64,000 nucleotides of DNA from Lineus longissimus. Lineage: Eukaryota > Nemertea > Pilidiophora > Heteronemertea > Lineidae. Shown here in pieces: positions 41,881-52,460 of the stretch; within the stretch, counting starts at the first letter, position 1; every line of letters starts with the position of its first letter. The notes under the pieces were generated by a model. That model made no database searches, had not been told where the DNA came from, and saw nothing but the letters and a program-made list of their open reading frames with translations. Where the stretch lies: assembly GCF_910592395.1 (NCBI RefSeq), contig NC_088321.1:9860001-9924000 (forward strand). Direction: 5' to 3'. Both the position numbers and the translations under genes were made by a program.

Positions 41881-43085
41881 TATCGAATGACAACTTATCA
41901 TCGCAGAATCTCAAAATTGCGGTCTCAGTTTGACCATCGGTCATCTCGACTCTGCATAACCAAAGTGAGCGGGATCGGTCGCGACGAGCGCCATCGCCGA
42001 CTGACTTTCATCGCCATTAGTGTAATATCGCTATCGAATGACAACTTATCATCGCACAATCTCAAAATTGCGGTCTCAGTTTGACCATCAGTCATCTCGA
42101 CTCTGCATGACCAAAGTGAGCGTGATTGGTCGCGACGAGCGCCATCGCCGACCGACTTTCATCGCCAGTAGTGTAATATTGCTATCAAATGACAACTTAT
42201 CATCGAAGAATCTCAAAATTGCGGTCTCAGTTTGACCATCGGTCATCTCGACTCTGCATAACCAAAGTGAGCGGGATCGGTCGCGACGAGCGCCATCGCC
42301 GACTGACTTTCATCGCCATTAGTGTAATATCGCTATCGAATGACAACTTATCATCGCAGAATCTCAAAATTGCGGTCTCAGTTTGACCATAGGTCATTTC
42401 GACTCTGCATTACCAAAGTGAGCGTGATTGGTCGCGACGAGCGCTATCGCCGACCGACCATCATTGCCAGTAGTCTTATGTCGTTAGTCGAGTGCCAACT
42501 TATCATCGCAGAATCTCGAAATTGCGGTGTAAGATTGTCGAATCGGTCATCTCGACTCTGTATAACCAAAATGAGCGTGATTGGTCGCGACGAGCGCCAT
42601 CGCCGACCGACTTTCATCACCAGTAGTGTAATATCACTAGTCGAATGAACACTAATCATCGCAGAATCTCGAAACTGCGGTCTCAGTTTGTCCAATCGAT
42701 TATCTCGACTCTGTATAACCAAAATGAGCGTGATTGGACGCGACGAGCACCATCGCCGACCGACTTTCATCGCCAGTAGTGTAATATTGCTAGTCAAATG
42801 GCAAGTAATCATCGCAGAATCTCGAAATTTGGGTCTCAGTTTGACCATCGGTCATCTCGACTCTGCATTACCAAAATGAGCGTGATTGGTCGCGACGAGC
42901 GCCATGGCCGACAGACTTTCATCGCCAGTAGTGTAATATCGCTATCGAATGACAACTTATCATCGCAGAATCTCAAAATTGCGGTCTCAGTTTGACCATC
43001 GGTCATCTCGACTCTGTATAACCAAACTGAGCGTGATTGGTCGCGACGAGCGCCATCGCCGACCGACTATCATCGCCAGAAGTGT

Positions 43086-43440
43086 CCTTGGGGACCTCAG
43101 GGATGTTCTCACAAATTGTGAGGGTGAATTCAGCGATATTTGTCTCTCGGCGGGTGACCTGAATATTCCGAGCATCAATTGGGATACTATGATTTGTACC
43201 AACGGCTCCCATGTGGCTAGGGAGTTTTGTAATATTGTGCATTATTTCTTGTTAACTCAACTAGTCCACAACCCAACTCAGAAGCATGGAAACACACTCG
43301 ATTTAATTCTGACAAATCAACCGGAGCGCTTCAGTGACACCGAGACATGGCCAGGGATGTACGGTTCAGGTCATTTCCCAATTGTGTCAAACTTCCGGAC
43401 TAGAATGCCGCCTAGGAGTGGAGTTTCGCGCGTGGTCTGA
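43086..43440 (+). pseudogene. LINE endonuclease (APE) domain, C-terminal part
   Basis: The frame continues out of satellite read-through and becomes LINE sequence at about 43,086. The endonuclease motifs GDLNIPSINWD and LDLILTN are clear. The usual SDH catalytic motif near the end reads GSGHFPI, so the catalytic Asp is replaced by Gly. The domain's N-terminal half is absent. A frameshift between here and the next segment (43,440-43,566) separates it from the polymerase frame. Confidence 0.85.
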
Positions 43441-43565
43441 CTTTAAGCATGCGGACTACAGGGGATTTATTGTCGTTCTTCTGTGACGAGCTAGGCCCTG
43501 ACTCTGCCTTTTGTTTGCGAGCACGTGAGGAAGGAATTGACAACTTGTGATCAGAATGGCTAGGG

Positions 43566-44897
43566 GTGTATACCACAGGAATAAACCGCTTTATCCCGTG
43601 GAAAACAATACGTGACAAAAGCTATCCACCATGGATTGACCGCGAAGTGAGGCGCATGTCATCGAAAGTAAACGCTGCCCGCCGCAGTGCTAAGCATAGA
43701 AACACTGACTCTAGTCGGAAGAAATACCGACGCCTGCGAAATGAACTCAGAAACTTGACTCGTGACAAATACAAAACTCATCTAAACATTCTTGGTTTAG
43801 AAGTGCGCATGAACCCAAAAAGGTTCTGGAACTTTTATCACGCAAAGACAAAGTCAAACTCAGTTCCAGAGACAGTGAAGCTGGGCAATGAGTCTTTTGA
43901 GAGTCCTCAGCGCAAGGCCAATGCTTTCAATGGTTATTTTTACTCAAATGTTTCTCATCATGTCGACTTGAGGAAGCCTGATGTTCCCATGTATGCCAAT
44001 TATAATCTTGACTCTGTTACTTTTACACCATAAGAAGTGAAGTCTGTATTACTCAAGCTGGACAAGTCTGGTGGGCATGACAGGGTTTCTACGCAAGTTC
44101 TAAACGAGTGTGCCTCTCCACTGTGTTCTTCACTAGCGTTTTTATTCAACTTTTCAATGCAGACGGGTGCTTTACCAAATGATTGGAAAATTGCCAACGT
44201 TGTACCAGTGTATAAGAAGGGTGACAAGCACTTGGTTTAAAATTATAGACCTGTGTCTCTCTTATCTGTGGTTTCTAAAGTAATGGAGCGTTGCATTTAT
44301 AACAGTATTTATCAAGATCTAAGTCCATTAATCTATGAAGGTCAGCATGGTTTTTGTAACAGGCGTTCCACCACCACTCAACTAGTTCAATTTCAGCATA
44401 GACTGGGCCAGGTTTTAGACAGTGGGGGTCAGACTGATGTTATTTACCTAGATTTCACCAAGGCGTTCGATTCCGTCCCCCACTGCCTCTGATTACATAA
44501 GATTCGTTCATTTGGAATATGCGGACATCTCCTGACTTGGTTAACATCTTACCTTACTGACAGAAAGCAAAGAGTTATAGTCAATGGCTTGGAGTCGTCA
44601 CTCCTAGATGTATTGTCAGGTGTGCCTTAGGGGTCTATTTTAGGCCCACTACTGTTCTTATTGTATATAAATGATATTGCTGATGTTGTTAGTGATGTTA
44701 CACCCATGGATCTTTTTGCCGATGATTCCAAAATGAGTAGGGTGATAAGGTCTGAAACCGACTGTTTTCAGCTTCAATCTGACCTCGATAAAGTGTACGC
44801 TTGGAGTAGGCAGTGGGGCATGACGTTTAGCCCAAACAGATGTATGGTCATGAAAGTCACGCGGAAGTTAATCCGATTCACTTTTTCTATCACATAA
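43566..44897 (+). pseudogene. LINE reverse transcriptase with four in-frame stops
   Basis: One continuous frame carries the basic linker region and the RT fingers and palm: NWKIANVVPVYKKGD-type region, NYRPVSLLSVVSKVMER, QHGF, YLDFTKAFDSVPH (RT block A), SGVP-GSILGPLLFLLYINDI, and LFADDSK (the FADD catalytic box). Stops interrupt it at 44,031 (TAA), 44,238 (TAA), 44,490 (TGA) and 44,628 (TAG, at the Gln of the GVPQGS block). Each can be explained by a C-to-T change in a Gln or Arg codon. A frameshift near 44,850-44,870 ends it. Confidence 0.9.
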
Positions 44898-45036
44898 ATG
44901 GCTTTGAATTATCTAGGGTTGATAAATTTAAGGATCTTGGTATTGACTTTTCTTCGGACCTGTCATGGTCATCTCATGTCGATGGTATCGTAAGCAGTGC
45001 CAGTAGAATGTGGGGTATGATAAGGCGTGTATGTGG
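44840..45036 (+). pseudogene. LINE RT C-terminal region, shifted frame, left of the MITE
   Basis: It encodes NGFELSRVDKFKDLGIDF and LSWSSHVDGIV, the usual segment after the RT palm, in a different frame from the preceding part. It is cut at 45,036 by the MITE; the following codons are MITE sequence. Confidence 0.82.
45027..45036 (+). repeat. 10-bp target site duplication, left copy
   Basis: GTGTATGTGG lies directly before the left terminal repeat and again at 46,065-46,074 directly after the right one. Confidence 0.9.
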
Positions 45037-46064
45037 GGTAGTATGTAAACACTGAAACGTTTCAAAAGAAACAGGTCAAACGAAACGAGTCAAAAATAAA
45101 AATATGGCATAAAAATGAATATTACTGAATATTTATACTCATGAAATGTTATAATGATTACAATAATTCTATTTGCGTACTGCGATAGTCTGGATCGATT
45201 TTTAGGCGATGAATTTGGTAAATTGTTTGCAACACGGCGACCCGCCTTGGCATTCCACATTTTCAGCGCAATAAGTAAATCGGCCTCGTCCCCGTGCCAA
45301 TCTCCAAAAGCAGAGTTAATATTCAAAATATTATCTCTGCCCGAATTGGCTTACATGTTGACGAATCACTGTACATTATGCATTGCAATCGCGCAGTGTA
45401 ATTGAACTGAAAATGGCCGCGGCCACAGATTCGTACTCACTTTGGGAACGAAATGACAAAAGGTTATGGCGTTTTAAATTAAACAATTACAATTGAAATG
45501 TTTGAATGGACCATCCTTATCATGTCTTAAAGTTTCGCATCATATATAATATATGCTTTGAACATCTTGTAATAATGAAATGAGTGGATCCAGCACATTC
45601 GGCAATAATGGCGGCCAATTAGGGCAGGGAAATGCCAGATGAAATGCGGAATAACATGAATAATGCTATGACCTCTGATCTGCTGATGCTCCGTGTCTGA
45701 GTGCTACGTTCGAAAGAGTTCAAGGCAAAATTGGACATGTTCAATTCAACGTGTTCCAATAAATCGTTGTTATTGTCGTTAAGGTATACGATAGCGCTAA
45801 ATATTGGGGCAGGTTACGAGGTTACGTGGGGAAATACCGGTTTATCTAAATTGTGAAAGAGCTGAACGGACTGTGGTAAATTTATTTATAATTAATCGCT
45901 TTCTGTTTGAATTTCTGTGGCTTTTATGCGGTAAAAATACAAAACAAAGCCTTGAAAAACGACATATCCATATAGTGCATTTTCAATTTCACGTTTTGAC
46001 CATTTATTTGACTCGTTTCGTTTGACCTGTTTCTTTTGAAACGTTTCAGTGTTTACATACTACC
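45037..46064. mobile_element. Mutator-like MITE (non-autonomous DNA transposon)
   Basis: A 1,028-bp element with perfect 58-bp terminal inverted repeats at 45,037-45,094 and 46,007-46,064, starting GGTAGTATGTAAACACTG. The 10-bp target duplication and long perfect ends are typical of MULE-type elements (known TSD 8-11 bp). No transposase is encoded; frames at 45,154 and 45,804 show no recognised domain. Identical ends suggest recent insertion into an already decaying LINE. Confidence 0.88.
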
Positions 46065-46390
46065 GTGTATGTGGGCGTTCGTCGGACGTAAATTTGAATA
46101 TTATGTTATACAAATCACTAGTGCGTAGTCGCCTTGAATATGGTACGGAGGTATTTGACCCACATGTGCGGCGGAATCTGGAAAGCGTGGAACGTGTTCA
46201 GCGGAGTGTGACTCGTCACATTTTAGGCCCAGACATTGCTTATGTTGAACGTTTGCGAGCGTTGTCTCTGCTGCCCCTGTCGAACCGTCGCGAAATTAAG
46301 GACTTGGTTTTCATGCACAATTCTTTTTATAATCGTCTGGATTTTGATGCACGTGGTTTTATAACCCCGGCTAGTAGGGTAATAATGAGA
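46049..46390 (+). pseudogene. LINE C-terminal segment, right of the MITE
   Basis: From about 46,075 the frame encodes VNLNIMLYKSLVRSRLEYG, then NLESVERVQRSVTRHI and LRALSLLPLSNRRE. This is the well-known C-terminal part of CR1/jockey-like ORF2, so it continues the fragment that ends at 45,036. Similarity stops after GFITPASRV, about 46,380. Confidence 0.85.
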
Positions 46391-46951
46391 GTTCTAACTC
46401 ACTGACGTTTTGACTGACTTTCCTTTCAGTCAAACACCAGTCAACACTTAATTCATTTCCTTTCAGTTAAATCCTAGTCAAACAAAACTCAGTCAAATAC
46501 CAGTCAACACTTCACACAACTTCTCTCAGTCAAACACCAGTCAACACTTCACACAACTTCTCTCAATTCCTTTCAGTTAAACACCAGTCAAAACACCTCT
46601 TCAATTTTGAAGACACAACTCACAGTCAAATACAGTCAAAACACAACTTCTTCAGTTAAAACAACTCTTCAATTTTGGAGAGTTGACTCACAGTCAAACA
46701 CTAGTCAAACTATTTTACAATTTGCTCGCTTCGCTCGTGAGTGTTCGCTCGCTGAACAACAATTCTACAAACCGCTCGCTTCGCTCGCTGAACAACAATT
46801 CTACAATTCTACAATTCTACAAAAGTACACAACTTCTTCAACGGATCAACTTCTTCGACGGAACAACTTCTTCAACGGAACAACTTCTTCAACGGACACA
46901 AAATACAAAAAATTAAAAAAAAAAAAAAAATTTTTTTGTACATAATAAAGT
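46390..46951. repeat. Left-end region of the Polinton: short tandem and dispersed repeats
   Basis: A degenerate array of CAGTCAAACACCAGTCAACAC / ACTTCACACAACTTCTCT units (46,410-46,720) is followed by GCTCGCTTCGCTCG palindromes (46,724-46,790), 10-bp ATTCTACAAT repeats (about 46,797-46,822), four 17-bp AACTTCTTCAACGGA units (46,831-46,898) and an A/T homopolymer (46,911-46,937). The frames through it are repeat-encoded. It probably overlaps the terminal inverted repeat; the other copy is outside the window. Confidence 0.65.
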
Positions 46952-47247
46952 ATGTCCTTCCTCTCCGACGAACAACTTGAATCACGTATCACAAGATCAA
47001 CAAATTATCTAAAGTGGAAAGAGCTCCCGTTGAACACATGGTACAAAATCAACTCTATCACAAATTTAACAACTAAAGTGGGTGAGTCAATGTTACTCTC
47101 ACTCGAAAATTCAAAAGGTGACAATGTCACCGTGTGGTCTACGAGTGAAAGTGAAAAATCACACCCGAACATCAGTATATACGGTCCACAGGTATGAAAG
47201 AGTCAAACAATGGTAAGAATTACTACGGGTTTGACCTGGTAGAATAA
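46952..47247 (+). pseudogene. Small conserved Polinton-type protein, C-terminal frameshift
   Basis: The open frame 46,952-47,197 encodes 81 aa with LPLNTWYKINSITNLTTKVG and SMLLSLENS. This resembles a small protein (about 100 aa) recurrent in Polinton-like loci of invertebrates. The pattern of short beta strands suggests an OB-fold single-strand-binding protein, but that is inference. The expected C-terminus (ending YYGFDLVE) is present in another frame at 47,194-47,247, so a 1-2-nt indel lies near 47,185-47,194. The start context AATAAAGTATG departs slightly from the element-wide AATAAATG. A 22-bp palindrome follows the stop. Confidence 0.55.
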
Positions 47248-47310
47248 AAAATATTTCGCATGCGTTCGTTCCCCAAATTTGGGGAACGAGTTTGTGCTTC
47301 TTCAAAAGTA
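47248..47310. repeat. Dispersed intergenic repeat, copy 1, with perfect palindrome
   Basis: It shares AAAAATATT, CGCATG, CGTTCCC and GAGTTTGTGCTTCTTCAAA in the same order with 59,693-59,775 downstream of the capsid-type gene. It contains a perfect 22-bp palindrome at 47,267-47,288 (arms CGTTCCCCAAA/TTTGGGGAACG). On the minus strand both copies can be read as related peptides containing ITFEEAQT. Confidence 0.7.
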
Positions 47311-47364
47311 ATCACATGACATAACTTAATAAAAAATTTTTACTCTGTATATAAATGATCACCT

Positions 47365-47397
47365 CCATGATGATTTAACTCGCTAAAATCATCATGG
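47365..47397. repeat. Inverted repeat (hairpin) upstream of PolB
   Basis: Perfect 12-bp arms CCATGATGATTT / AAATCATCATGG are separated by a 9-nt loop. It lies between the first small gene and the PolB start. It may be a transcript-end hairpin or part of an origin-proximal region; the role is unknown. Confidence 0.55.
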
Positions 47398-47647
47398 GTG
47401 TGGTGAGCCCTGAATCCTACATTTTCGACCAAGTGGTTATTATATAGGATACTAAAATTCACAAACAAGTTCAGGCTTGTTGGGCAGATTTGTTATGTTC
47501 GTACTTTTTTTTACGTGGTTGTCATTTTATAGTCAAAACAACTTGACTATAAATTCACTACCCAAAACCGTAACCAAAACTGAAACTAAAAAGGGGAATC
47601 CCCTTTCCAAACCTATATCTAATAAAAAATTATTTTGTATTAATAAA

Positions 47648-47839
47648 ATGTACACAAACACGTACACCCCAACCAAAATTGAATATAACAATTTTGCCCC
47701 AAAAGGACTGAACGTTTATTCACCTGAGGGCCTATCTGCTGACGAATTGAAAATACTCGCCTACAGAAATAAGGTGAAACTAGTATTGGGCAATTCGCCT
47801 AACAGCAAATTGCAGACCATATCCCTGGTGAAAGTATTT
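47648..47839 (+). pseudogene. Likely N-terminus of Polinton PolB, cut by an insertion
   Basis: From the ATG at 47,648 (context AATAAAATG) the frame encodes MYTNTYTPTKIEYNN and SPEGLSADELKILAYRNKVK. The frame is open further upstream to 47,477, but that part is low-quality hydrophobic sequence. After the codons for KVF at about 47,839 the sequence becomes unrelated for 2.2 kb, and PolB coding resumes at 50,002 in a frame compatible with direct continuation. The link to PolB is inferred from position and frame; no motif here proves it. Confidence 0.55.
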
Positions 47840-50001
47840 TGTCATGTTGAGAAATTAGGTTTGCACCAGGATATAACCAGATAAATCAGAGGCAAATAAC
47901 CCTGAATAACCAGCTGAATTAGGTTGTGACAGTAGGGGCATCATAAATACTAGAATGAGCGATGGTTCTGGGACTGCAACAACACAGCATATGGATGGTC
48001 AGAATCCAGCAGACAACAAGCAAATGTAATCTGAATCTCAACATCTTTCGTATCTTTTGATGAGTTTTCTGGTCGAGTGAGGGAAACCAGTTGGCCATCT
48101 GATATGGCTGGTGGGGATGAAAGCTCCCAATGTTGGGACGACCAATAATACATTGCGTCTCCACAGTATTTATATTATAATACCTCCCTCCATGCACACA
48201 TGGTTCTGCTGCCAATTTTTTCTTCAAATGATCTAGGTGTCAATCATGCACTTGTGGGTACTGGCACCACGTAGGTAACTTCTGATCTGATCTTAAGTGG
48301 CAGGTTTTTGGTGCTTTGTCCTGGTGCTCATTTTTAAGATGACAAAACACTATCACCAGGGATATGGTCTGCAATTGCTGTTAGGAAAGTCACAACCTGG
48401 GGACAAAAAATAAATGTGATTTAGACTTCGCATTCCTTTGAAGTGTAGGTTGCAACATCCCAGGCCATTGATGCATGCATGGTCACAACATAGGGGCAAC
48501 CGGGAATCATGGCAAGGATTTTTACAACCATTCTTTTGAGGTGTAGATTGTGATGCGAGGGAAGTGTCTTGATCTCTACATAAAATTCCTTCTACATGGT
48601 GCAACAAACCAGTCCAGTAGATATATACATGGTCATAGCATCGGCATCGAGACAACCAGTATGCAAGGTTACGGCCAGGCCCAAGGGGTATGACCGATCA
48701 GCACTAAGAGTAAAAACGTAAAATGCAATAATATCTTTTTAAACTAACTGCCACAGTAGGTTTATTTATTCAGTCTTTTTGAAGTAAAAGAATTACAGTG
48801 AAAAGAACGAAATACGGCTGGAATATTATACTGGTTTGTCTTCGGACGGCAAATTCAGCACTGCACCGATGTCAAGGTTAAGACGGTTATACGACTTTGC
48901 CTCATCAGCTCCTCGTGGTCAAGGCTCCTATATCCGTGACTGATGCGGTCGCAGAACAGAACAGATGCTGATCATCCCCGTCACTGCGTCAGGCTGTAAA
49001 ACAGAGCGAGGAAATATTTTAACTTCACCAGAAGTTTTATCATTCATTATTCAGACCAACAGACACTGACTACCTGCTAATAGTCTATGAATTTCATTGT
49101 CATAATTAAGAACAAACACTTATCACCTTTGCTGACAATATTTTCAGAAGGTGTGTACATTCGTGTGTCCATTTACACTGCACGTGTACACGTGCTTTAC
49201 TGTACATTTCTACAGGAGTGAGCAGGATGTACAGAAAAACGATCTCCAAAACTGTTGCCTTCAGCACTCGCGACACGTTAAGCGAGGTTTCAGCAATTAT
49301 TTTCAGTGAAGGTATATCTCATGTGTAGAGTCTGGGTGATTTTGAGACATTCTTAGGTGTTTAAGGCGCACAGTTTGATGAAACTTGCCCGAATTCGTAA
49401 TTTTTTTGATGAATGTATATCCGCCATTGCGGGGATCTGGAAACTTTCGGATGACAAGTTTGCCTCAAAAGATGGACGTGCTCCCTATAATCACCCAAAC
49501 TAACAGCGAATATATATTCTTAAGATCCTTTTCATGACCTCTGATGAGTTAATTTTGTCTGATGCAGTGTTTCAACACAAATTTGAGGGCGATTACAATC
49601 ACGAAAAAATCACACTCACCCAGTCTAGAATGCGTAGACGAAATGTCTGTTGGCTCTTCCATGTAGCGGGTATCCTCCCACCTGTTCAGGTCAGGACAGA
49701 TCAACGTTGAGCAACTTGCCTAATCGGTAAAAATGCGGGAGGCAGTGCTATTACCGGAACGGTTCAGAACCGGCGATTTTCATCAAAAATCACCCGAAAA
49801 CTAAAAAAGTAAGCAACGGCTGCAAAAATAAAGTACACGTTGTTCGTTAGCAGGTTATGAAACGTAACCTAACCAAATTTCAGGTCGTTCCGTGCGGCAG
49901 TTTCGGAGATACGTGTCGAAAACCACATCCCTCGGGTACTGGCGATCGGCTCAGTAAAAACAATAGACCATATCCACGGAGTTGTGGATATGGTCTAAAA
50001 A
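47840..50001. mobile_element. 2.16-kb insertion in PolB, ending in a hairpin and CTAAAAA
   Basis: Non-coding sequence separates two parts of PolB. Its right end is a perfect 14-bp inverted repeat (TAGACCATATCCAC at 49,964-49,977; GTGGATATGGTCTA at 49,984-49,997, 6-nt loop) running straight into CTAAAAA. A 3' hairpin followed by CTAA, no terminal inverted repeats and an insertion point beside a short A/T run resemble Helitron or Helentron-derived non-autonomous elements. The interior holds nothing recognisable; the minus-strand frames at 47,919 and 48,353 look random. It could carry a captured host fragment. Confidence 0.55.
49964..49997. repeat. Terminal hairpin of the PolB insertion
   Basis: Fourteen-base perfect arms with loop GGAGTT. 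The last bases of the right arm begin the heptamer CTAAAAA at 49,995-50,001, which also ends the other large insertion at 56,590-56,596. Confidence 0.85.
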
Positions 50002-52460
50002 TATGGATCACTTTCAAGAGCTAATCTACTTGAACAACTTCAACAAATTCCGAATGGTTTCAATGATGTTGAAGTGAAAATTGACAAGCCAGTTGATGGC
50101 TTGTCTCAAATCGAAAAAAGGGTTCTTGCTCAAAGACTAGGAATAAATCCTAGGAAATTTAAAAAAGAACAGCTGAACACCCTTTTAGAAGGCAAAATTC
50201 AGCAAGAAAATTTGGTTAATATTAAACCTAAACCAGTGGCACAAAAAATTTCTATCAGAAAGCCGCTTTTACAACAAGTTAAAGCACTTCGTCATAAAAA
50301 TTTTCAGAATCTCAACATTGAGAAGTTGAAGGAACTCTTGACCAAAGAACCAGTCAAAAGATTACTAAAATCTGATCTTTTCAAACAAGCGAAAGAGTTT
50401 GGCATCAATGTCAAAAGATCAATGACTAAAAAATTCATCCAGGAGTTGATCAAACAACATTCTGAATCAATTTCCTTCGTAAAGGTCAACTCTGCTTTCA
50501 AAGGTTATGTCAAACATTTTAGAATGCAAGGACTGCCTAAATTTGGGATACAGCCCTTCCTTGAGAAAATTGAAACCACTTTACAAGATAAAATTAAAGA
50601 AGAAACTCAGCATAGCAGTTTAAAAATTAGCATTGTCTTATATATTTCAATGCAAAGGAAGACTGAAGTTCAAGAGTTTCAGCTTCGATCTAGGCACATC
50701 CTTGGAGTGGGTCAAGAAGTTAATTATGACACACTCATCGAAGATATGCTTAAAGAACTGAAAAATTTAGTTCAGAAAGGATCTGGATGGAAATTTATAG
50801 AAGTAACAAAGATTGAGTTACACACTGTAAATTACACTCCACTTGGAGGATCTTCTTACATTCCTTTGCCTCAACAGATTCATAAGAAAAAAGCTGCGAT
50901 TAATGTACAAAATTCTGATCAGCTATGTTTCAGATACTCAGTTGAAGCTGCGTTGTTAAATATCTCAAACAACACAGAGAGAGTGTCAAATTACAACAAG
51001 CCTGAATTTGATCACATGTTCAAAGGCCTTGACTATCCTCTCAAAATAAAAGATATAGACAAATTTGAGAACAACAATCCTGACATTGGAGTCAATGTGT
51101 TTACATTTGTACCTAGACAAGTAGTGAATAAAAATGGTGAAGAATCTACCATGTTCCCAATTTCTCCTGTTAGAATCTCTGAGAGAATTTTATCAGAAGA
51201 CAAGTACATCAATCTTCTTCACTATAAAGAAGATGACAGCATGGAAGACAATCCTAACGCTTTCGACGAGTTCGTTGAGAGTGAAAAAATAGAAGATGTC
51301 AAAGATAATGTCAATTATCACTATGCTTGGATTAAAATTTTTTCAAGACTTGTTAGTGCTTCGCATTCAAAACACAATGGACAAGTCAAAGTATGCTTCA
51401 GATGCATGAAAGTTATTTCGGCACCAACGAGTGAACTCCTCGATAAAATATATCATGAACATCTTGATAACTGCATACAATTTGAATGTGTTAAAGTCAG
51501 GATGCCTTCTGATGAAAAGAACACCTTGCTATTCACTAACTTAAAAGCACAACAAAAACATCCAGTTGTGATCATCGCTGACTTTGAATGCTCGTTAAAG
51601 AAAGTGAGTCAAAATCTTGGCAAAAAAACACTTCAAATACAACAACATATTCCAAACAGCTATTCGATCTACATCCAATATGACCAGTCAGAAATAGCAA
51701 AGAAAAATAAAATATTTACATACATTCAACAGTCAGAAGATGAAGACATTGGCGAACACTTTGTTGATTCAATCACTTCTATCTGTGAACAACTTGGGGA
51801 AAAATTACTATTCAACCCTAAGTCAATGGATGCTTTGACTCACGAGCAGCAAACTAGTTACAATTATGCTAGAAACTGCTATCTCTGTGACAAAATGTTC
51901 ACAGCAAAAAATTTCAAAGTTCGTGATCATAATCATTTCACAGGTCAATACAGAGGAGCAGCACATAGAAATTGTAATCTACTCTTTAGCTCCCCAAAGT
52001 TCATACCTGTGTACTTACACAATCTGTCAGGCTATGATGCACATCTGTTTGTGAAAAATTTAAAAGGTAGACTGAATGTCATCGCGTCAAACTCTGAAAA
52101 TTACATATCTTTCAGCAAGGTGTTACCTATCAATGATAGCCAAATTGAAATAAGATTCCTAGATTCTTATAGGTTAATGCAGTCATCACTAACAAATCTA
52201 GCTAAGAATTTGCCTAATCAGCAAAAGAAAAATTTAGCTACAAAGTTTAATGGTGAACACTTTGACCTCTTAACAAGAAAAGGTGTTTATCCTTATGAAT
52301 GGGTAGATTCTTATGAAAAATTTGAACATCAACAATTACCTCCAATTGAAGCATTTTATTCCACATTCAATAATACCAAAATTTCACAAGAAGAGTACCT
52401 ACATACACAACATGTGTGGCATAAGTTCAACTCGCTGACATTCTGGAAAACTTTAGACAG
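50002..52460 (+). pseudogene. polB: Protein-primed DNA polymerase B, N-terminal and exonuclease part
   Basis: The main open stretch of the Polinton replicative polymerase runs to a stop at 52,485. The N-terminal part is Lys-rich. A zinc-finger-like CFRCMKV...HLDNC segment follows, then ExoI (IIADFECS), an HNH/endonuclease VII-like Cys/His cluster (NCYLCDKMF, RDHNHFTGQYRGAAHRNC) and ExoII (LHNLSGYDAHLFV). The frame starts at 49,999 after an insertion, without its own ATG. It is lost near 52,445-52,460, just after a [11 protein letters not shown] stretch. The segment expected next, with the ExoIII (YxxxD) motif, is not found in any frame, which points to a small deletion plus frameshift. Confidence 0.9.

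Larger units (their letters stand above)
15185..43085. repeat. ~151-bp satellite array, segment 3
   Basis: About 28 kb of uninterrupted satellite. Read-through frames at 41,887, 42,038, 42,189 and 42,340 give an exact 151-bp period. Several higher-order blocks are listed separately. The array ends at TCGCCAGAAGTGT, where LINE sequence begins without an obvious transition. No gene or other insertion is visible inside. Confidence 0.97.
43086..46390 (+). mobile_element. Decayed LINE retrotransposon (CR1/jockey-like), 5'-truncated and interrupted
   Basis: The non-LTR retrotransposon starts partway through the apurinic endonuclease domain, directly against the satellite, so it is 5' truncated. 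Endonuclease, linker, reverse transcriptase and the RT C-terminal region follow in order on the plus strand. Four in-frame stops and at least two frameshifts make it non-functional. A 1,028-bp MITE is inserted in the 3' part. Recognisable LINE sequence ends within ASRV at about 46,380, where left-end DNA of the next element begins; no 3' tail is seen. Confidence 0.88.

Noticed and set aside
1-43085. Dozens of 60-134-aa open frames on both strands
   Set aside because: They recur with the 151-bp satellite period on both strands and vary with monomer type; they are read-through of the repeat, not genes.
44031-44630. Alternative genetic code reading stops as Gln
   Set aside because: Stops include TGA as well as TAA/TAG, and the intact transposase and ATPase use standard stops; decay is simpler.
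45154-46025. Short frames inside the Mutator-like MITE
   Set aside because: No transposase motifs and lengths expected by chance.
46607-46945. 112-aa frame in the left-end region
   Set aside because: Built entirely from short tandem repeats, and no start signature like that of the real genes.
47919-48655. Minus-strand frames of about 100 aa in the PolB insertion
   Set aside because: No recognisable motif, irregular composition, and no supporting start context.
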